This document shows positions 62,501-64,000 of a stretch of DNA of 64,000 nucleotides, piece after piece (within the stretch, counting starts at the first letter, position 1; the number at the start of each line of letters is the position of its first letter). The position numbers were made by a program, and so were the translations under genes. Under the pieces are notes generated by a model. That model saw nothing but the letters and a program-made list of their open reading frames with translations. It was not told where the DNA came from and ran no database searches. The stretch comes from Lasioglossum baleicum (Eukaryota; Arthropoda; Insecta; Hymenoptera; Halictidae): NCBI RefSeq assembly GCF_051020765.1, contig NW_027469556.1, positions 39,062 through 103,061 of the forward strand, given 5' to 3'.

Positions 62501-64000
62501 GGATGCTTCCCGCAGGCTAGTCGAGTAAAAACACGTGCGAGAGGATGCATCCCGCAGGCTAGTCGAGTAAAAACACGTGCGAGAGGATGCATCCCGCAGG
62601 CTAGTCGAGTAAAAACACGTGCGGGAGGATGCATCCCGCAGGCTAGTCGAGTAAAAACACGTGCGAGAGGATGCATCCCGCAGGCTAGTCGAGTAAAAAC
62701 ACGTGCGAGAGGATGCATCCCGCAGGCTAGTCGAGTAAAAACACGTGCGAGAGGATGCATCCCGCAGGCTAGTCGAGTAAAAACACGTGCGAGAGGATGC
62801 ATCCCGCAGGCTAGTCGAGTAAAAACACGTGCGAGAGGATGCATCCCGCAGGCTAGTCGAGCAAAAACACGTGCGAGAGGATACATCCCGCAGGCTAGTC
62901 GAGTAAAAACACGTGCGAGAGGATGCATCCCGCAGGCTAGTCGAGTAAAAAGACGTGCGAGAGGATGCATCCCGCAGGCTAGTCGAGTAAAAACACGTGC
63001 GAGAGGATGCATTCCGCAGGCTAGTCGAGTAAAAACACGTGCGAGAGGATACATCCCGCAGGCTAGTCGAGTAAAAACACGTGCGAGAGGATGCATCCCG
63101 CAGGCTAGTCGAGTAAAAACACGTGCGAGAAGATGCATCCCGCAGGCTAGTCCAGTAAAAACACGTGCGAGAGGATGCATCCCGCAGGCTAGTCGAGTAA
63201 AAACACGTGCGGGAGGATGCATCCCGCAGGCTAGTCGAGCAAAAACACGTGCGAGAGGATGCATCCCGCAGGCTAGTCTAGCAAAAACACGTGCGAGAGG
63301 ATGCATCCCGCAGGCTAGTCGAGCAAAAACACGTGCGAGAGGATGCATCCCGCAGGCTAGTCGAGCAAAAACACGTGCGAGATCATGCATCCCGCAGGCT
63401 AGTCGAGTAAAAACACGTGCGAGAGGATACATCCCGCAGGCTAGTCGAGTAAAAACACGTGCGAGAGGATGCATCCCGCAGGCTAGTCGAGTGAAAACAC
63501 GTGCGAGAGGATGCATCCCGCAGGCTAGTCGAGTAAAAACACGTGCGAGAGGATGCATCCCGCAGGCTAGTCGAGTAAAACACGTGCGAGAGGATGCATC
63601 CCGCAGGCTAGTCGAGCAAAAACACGTGCGAGAGGATGCATCCCGCAGGCTAGTCGAGCAAAAACACGTGCGAGAGGATGCATCCCGCAGGCTAGTCGAG
63701 TAAAAACACGTGCGAGAGGATGCTTCCCGCAGGCTAGTCGAGTAAAAACACGTGCGAGAGGATGCTTCCCGCAGGCTAGTCGAGTAAAAACACGTGCGAG
63801 AGGATGCATCCCGCAGGCTAGTCGAGTAAAAACACGTGCGAGAGGATGCATCCCGCAGGCTAGTCGAGTAAAAACACGTGCGAGAGGATGCATCCCGCAG
63901 GCTAGTCGAGTAAAAACACGTGCGAGAGGATGCATCCCGCAGGCTAGTCGAGTAAAAACACGTGCGAGAGGATGCATCCCGCAGGCTAGTCGAGTAAAAC
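59537..64000. repeat. Right end of window, 42-bp units only
   Basis: No 24-bp element occurs in this last 4.5 kb. Short A-runs lie at 59673, 60344, 60973, 62316 and 63575. A higher-order copy with offset 1,259 bp links about 61868-62600 to 63127-63859: the GAAGATG unit, the GATCATGC unit, the short A-run and the paired ATGCTTCCC units all line up. Canonical units increase towards the end. The array is still running at base 64000. Confidence 0.85.

Larger units (their letters stand above)
457..63583. other. Dispersed 41-bp units (four A instead of five) that reset the frame
   Basis: Units one base short in the A-run begin their GTAAAACAC (or close variant) at 457, 1071, 1448, 3127, 3294, 4208, 4375, 5154, 5321, 6109, 6687, 7433, 7600, 7641, 8177, 9208, 9627, 10289, 11539, 11865, 12032, 12620, 13451, 13660, 14205, 16976, 23176, 24915, 28065, 32944, 36288, 39563, 42310, 43695, 46727, 48112, 50202, 51419, 53341, 57594, 58223, 59221, 59673, 60344, 60973, 62316 and 63575. 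Twenty-five of the 47 lie before 14.3 kb. Many follow a CCTGCAGG unit, or precede a GTGCGTGAGG unit or GCAAAA units. They therefore mark edges of higher-order repeats. Confidence 0.9.
1..64000. repeat. 42-bp satellite DNA array spanning the whole window
   Basis: Head-to-tail 42-bp units run from the first base to the last. Landmarks per unit are CACGTG (unit positions 2-7), GGATGCATCC (13-22), GGCTAG (27-32), TCGAG (33-37), then T or C at 38 and an A-run. About 23 of 42 bases are G or C, with four CpG per unit. Recurrent variants are T/C at 38 (GTAAAA or GCAAAA), ATGCTTCCC, ATACATCCC, GCGGGAGG, GGCCAG, GTCCAG, GTCGCG and AAAGACG. These occur in fixed orders, which defines higher-order repeats. 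I see no spacer, gene or transposon anywhere. The array continues past both window ends. This is a satellite by structure; family and host are not recognised. Confidence 0.98.

Noticed and set aside
1..64000. CRISPR array
   Set aside because: Repeats are directly adjacent with no unique spacers, the whole 42 bp is conserved, and no cas gene is present.
1..64000. Telomeric repeat or subtelomere end
   Set aside because: No short G-rich telomere motif such as TTAGGG or a relative occurs in tandem.
1..64000. tRNA, rRNA or other RNA genes
   Set aside because: No stretch departs from the 42-bp/24-bp repeat pattern long enough to hold one, and none of the unit motifs matches tRNA or rRNA landmarks.
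1..64000. Bacterial or phage origin, or a replication origin made of iterons
   Set aside because: 64 kb without a single gene is not credible for a bacterial or phage replicon, and iteron arrays are far shorter. A eukaryotic satellite fits better.

Overview
This 64 kb window is one uninterrupted block of tandemly repeated satellite DNA. I found no protein-coding gene, RNA gene, CRISPR array, insertion sequence or unique-sequence island. The basic unit is 42 bp, about 55% G+C, repeated head to tail roughly 1,440 times. Taking base 1 of the window as unit position 1, its fixed landmarks are the palindrome CACGTG (positions 2-7), the 10-bp palindrome GGATGCATCC (13-22), GGCTAG (27-32), TCGAG (33-37) and a run of five A that crosses into the next unit. 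Both window ends lie inside the array, so its true edges are not visible.

A second, shorter satellite is nested in the first. At 57 places the middle of a 42-bp unit (15 bp) is replaced by 2, 3 or 4 copies of a 24-bp element containing GGGATGCGCAT. Where two 24-mers meet they form the 12-bp palindrome TGCGCATGCGCA, which matches the published recognition consensus of the animal transcription factor NRF1 (YGCGCAYGCGCR).

Region by region: 1-3302 is a left block sharing rare variants with 54-58 kb. 3303-14196 is a mosaic of short higher-order repeats with many 4-unit modules and many 41-bp units. 14197-24906 is a 10,710-bp superunit, repeated in shortened form at 24907 to about 30600 and again from about 30600 to 41090. 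About 40245-48530 is a near-identical tandem duplication with period 4,417 bp. 48531-59536 has modules spaced about 2.5 kb apart (1.8 kb for the last pair). 59537-64000 has no 24-bp modules.

The many long open frames on both strands follow from arithmetic. The 42-bp and 24-bp units are both divisible by three, and four of the six frames of the 42-mer can run without a stop. At least 47 scattered 41-bp units then shift the frame. I do not treat any of these frames as a gene.

The absence of any gene in 64 kb and the multi-level higher-order structure point to eukaryotic heterochromatin (centromeric, pericentromeric, subtelomeric or a large interstitial block). I cannot name the organism. The NRF1-type palindrome leans weakly towards an animal. 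Everything about function below is inference; the repeat structure itself is directly visible.
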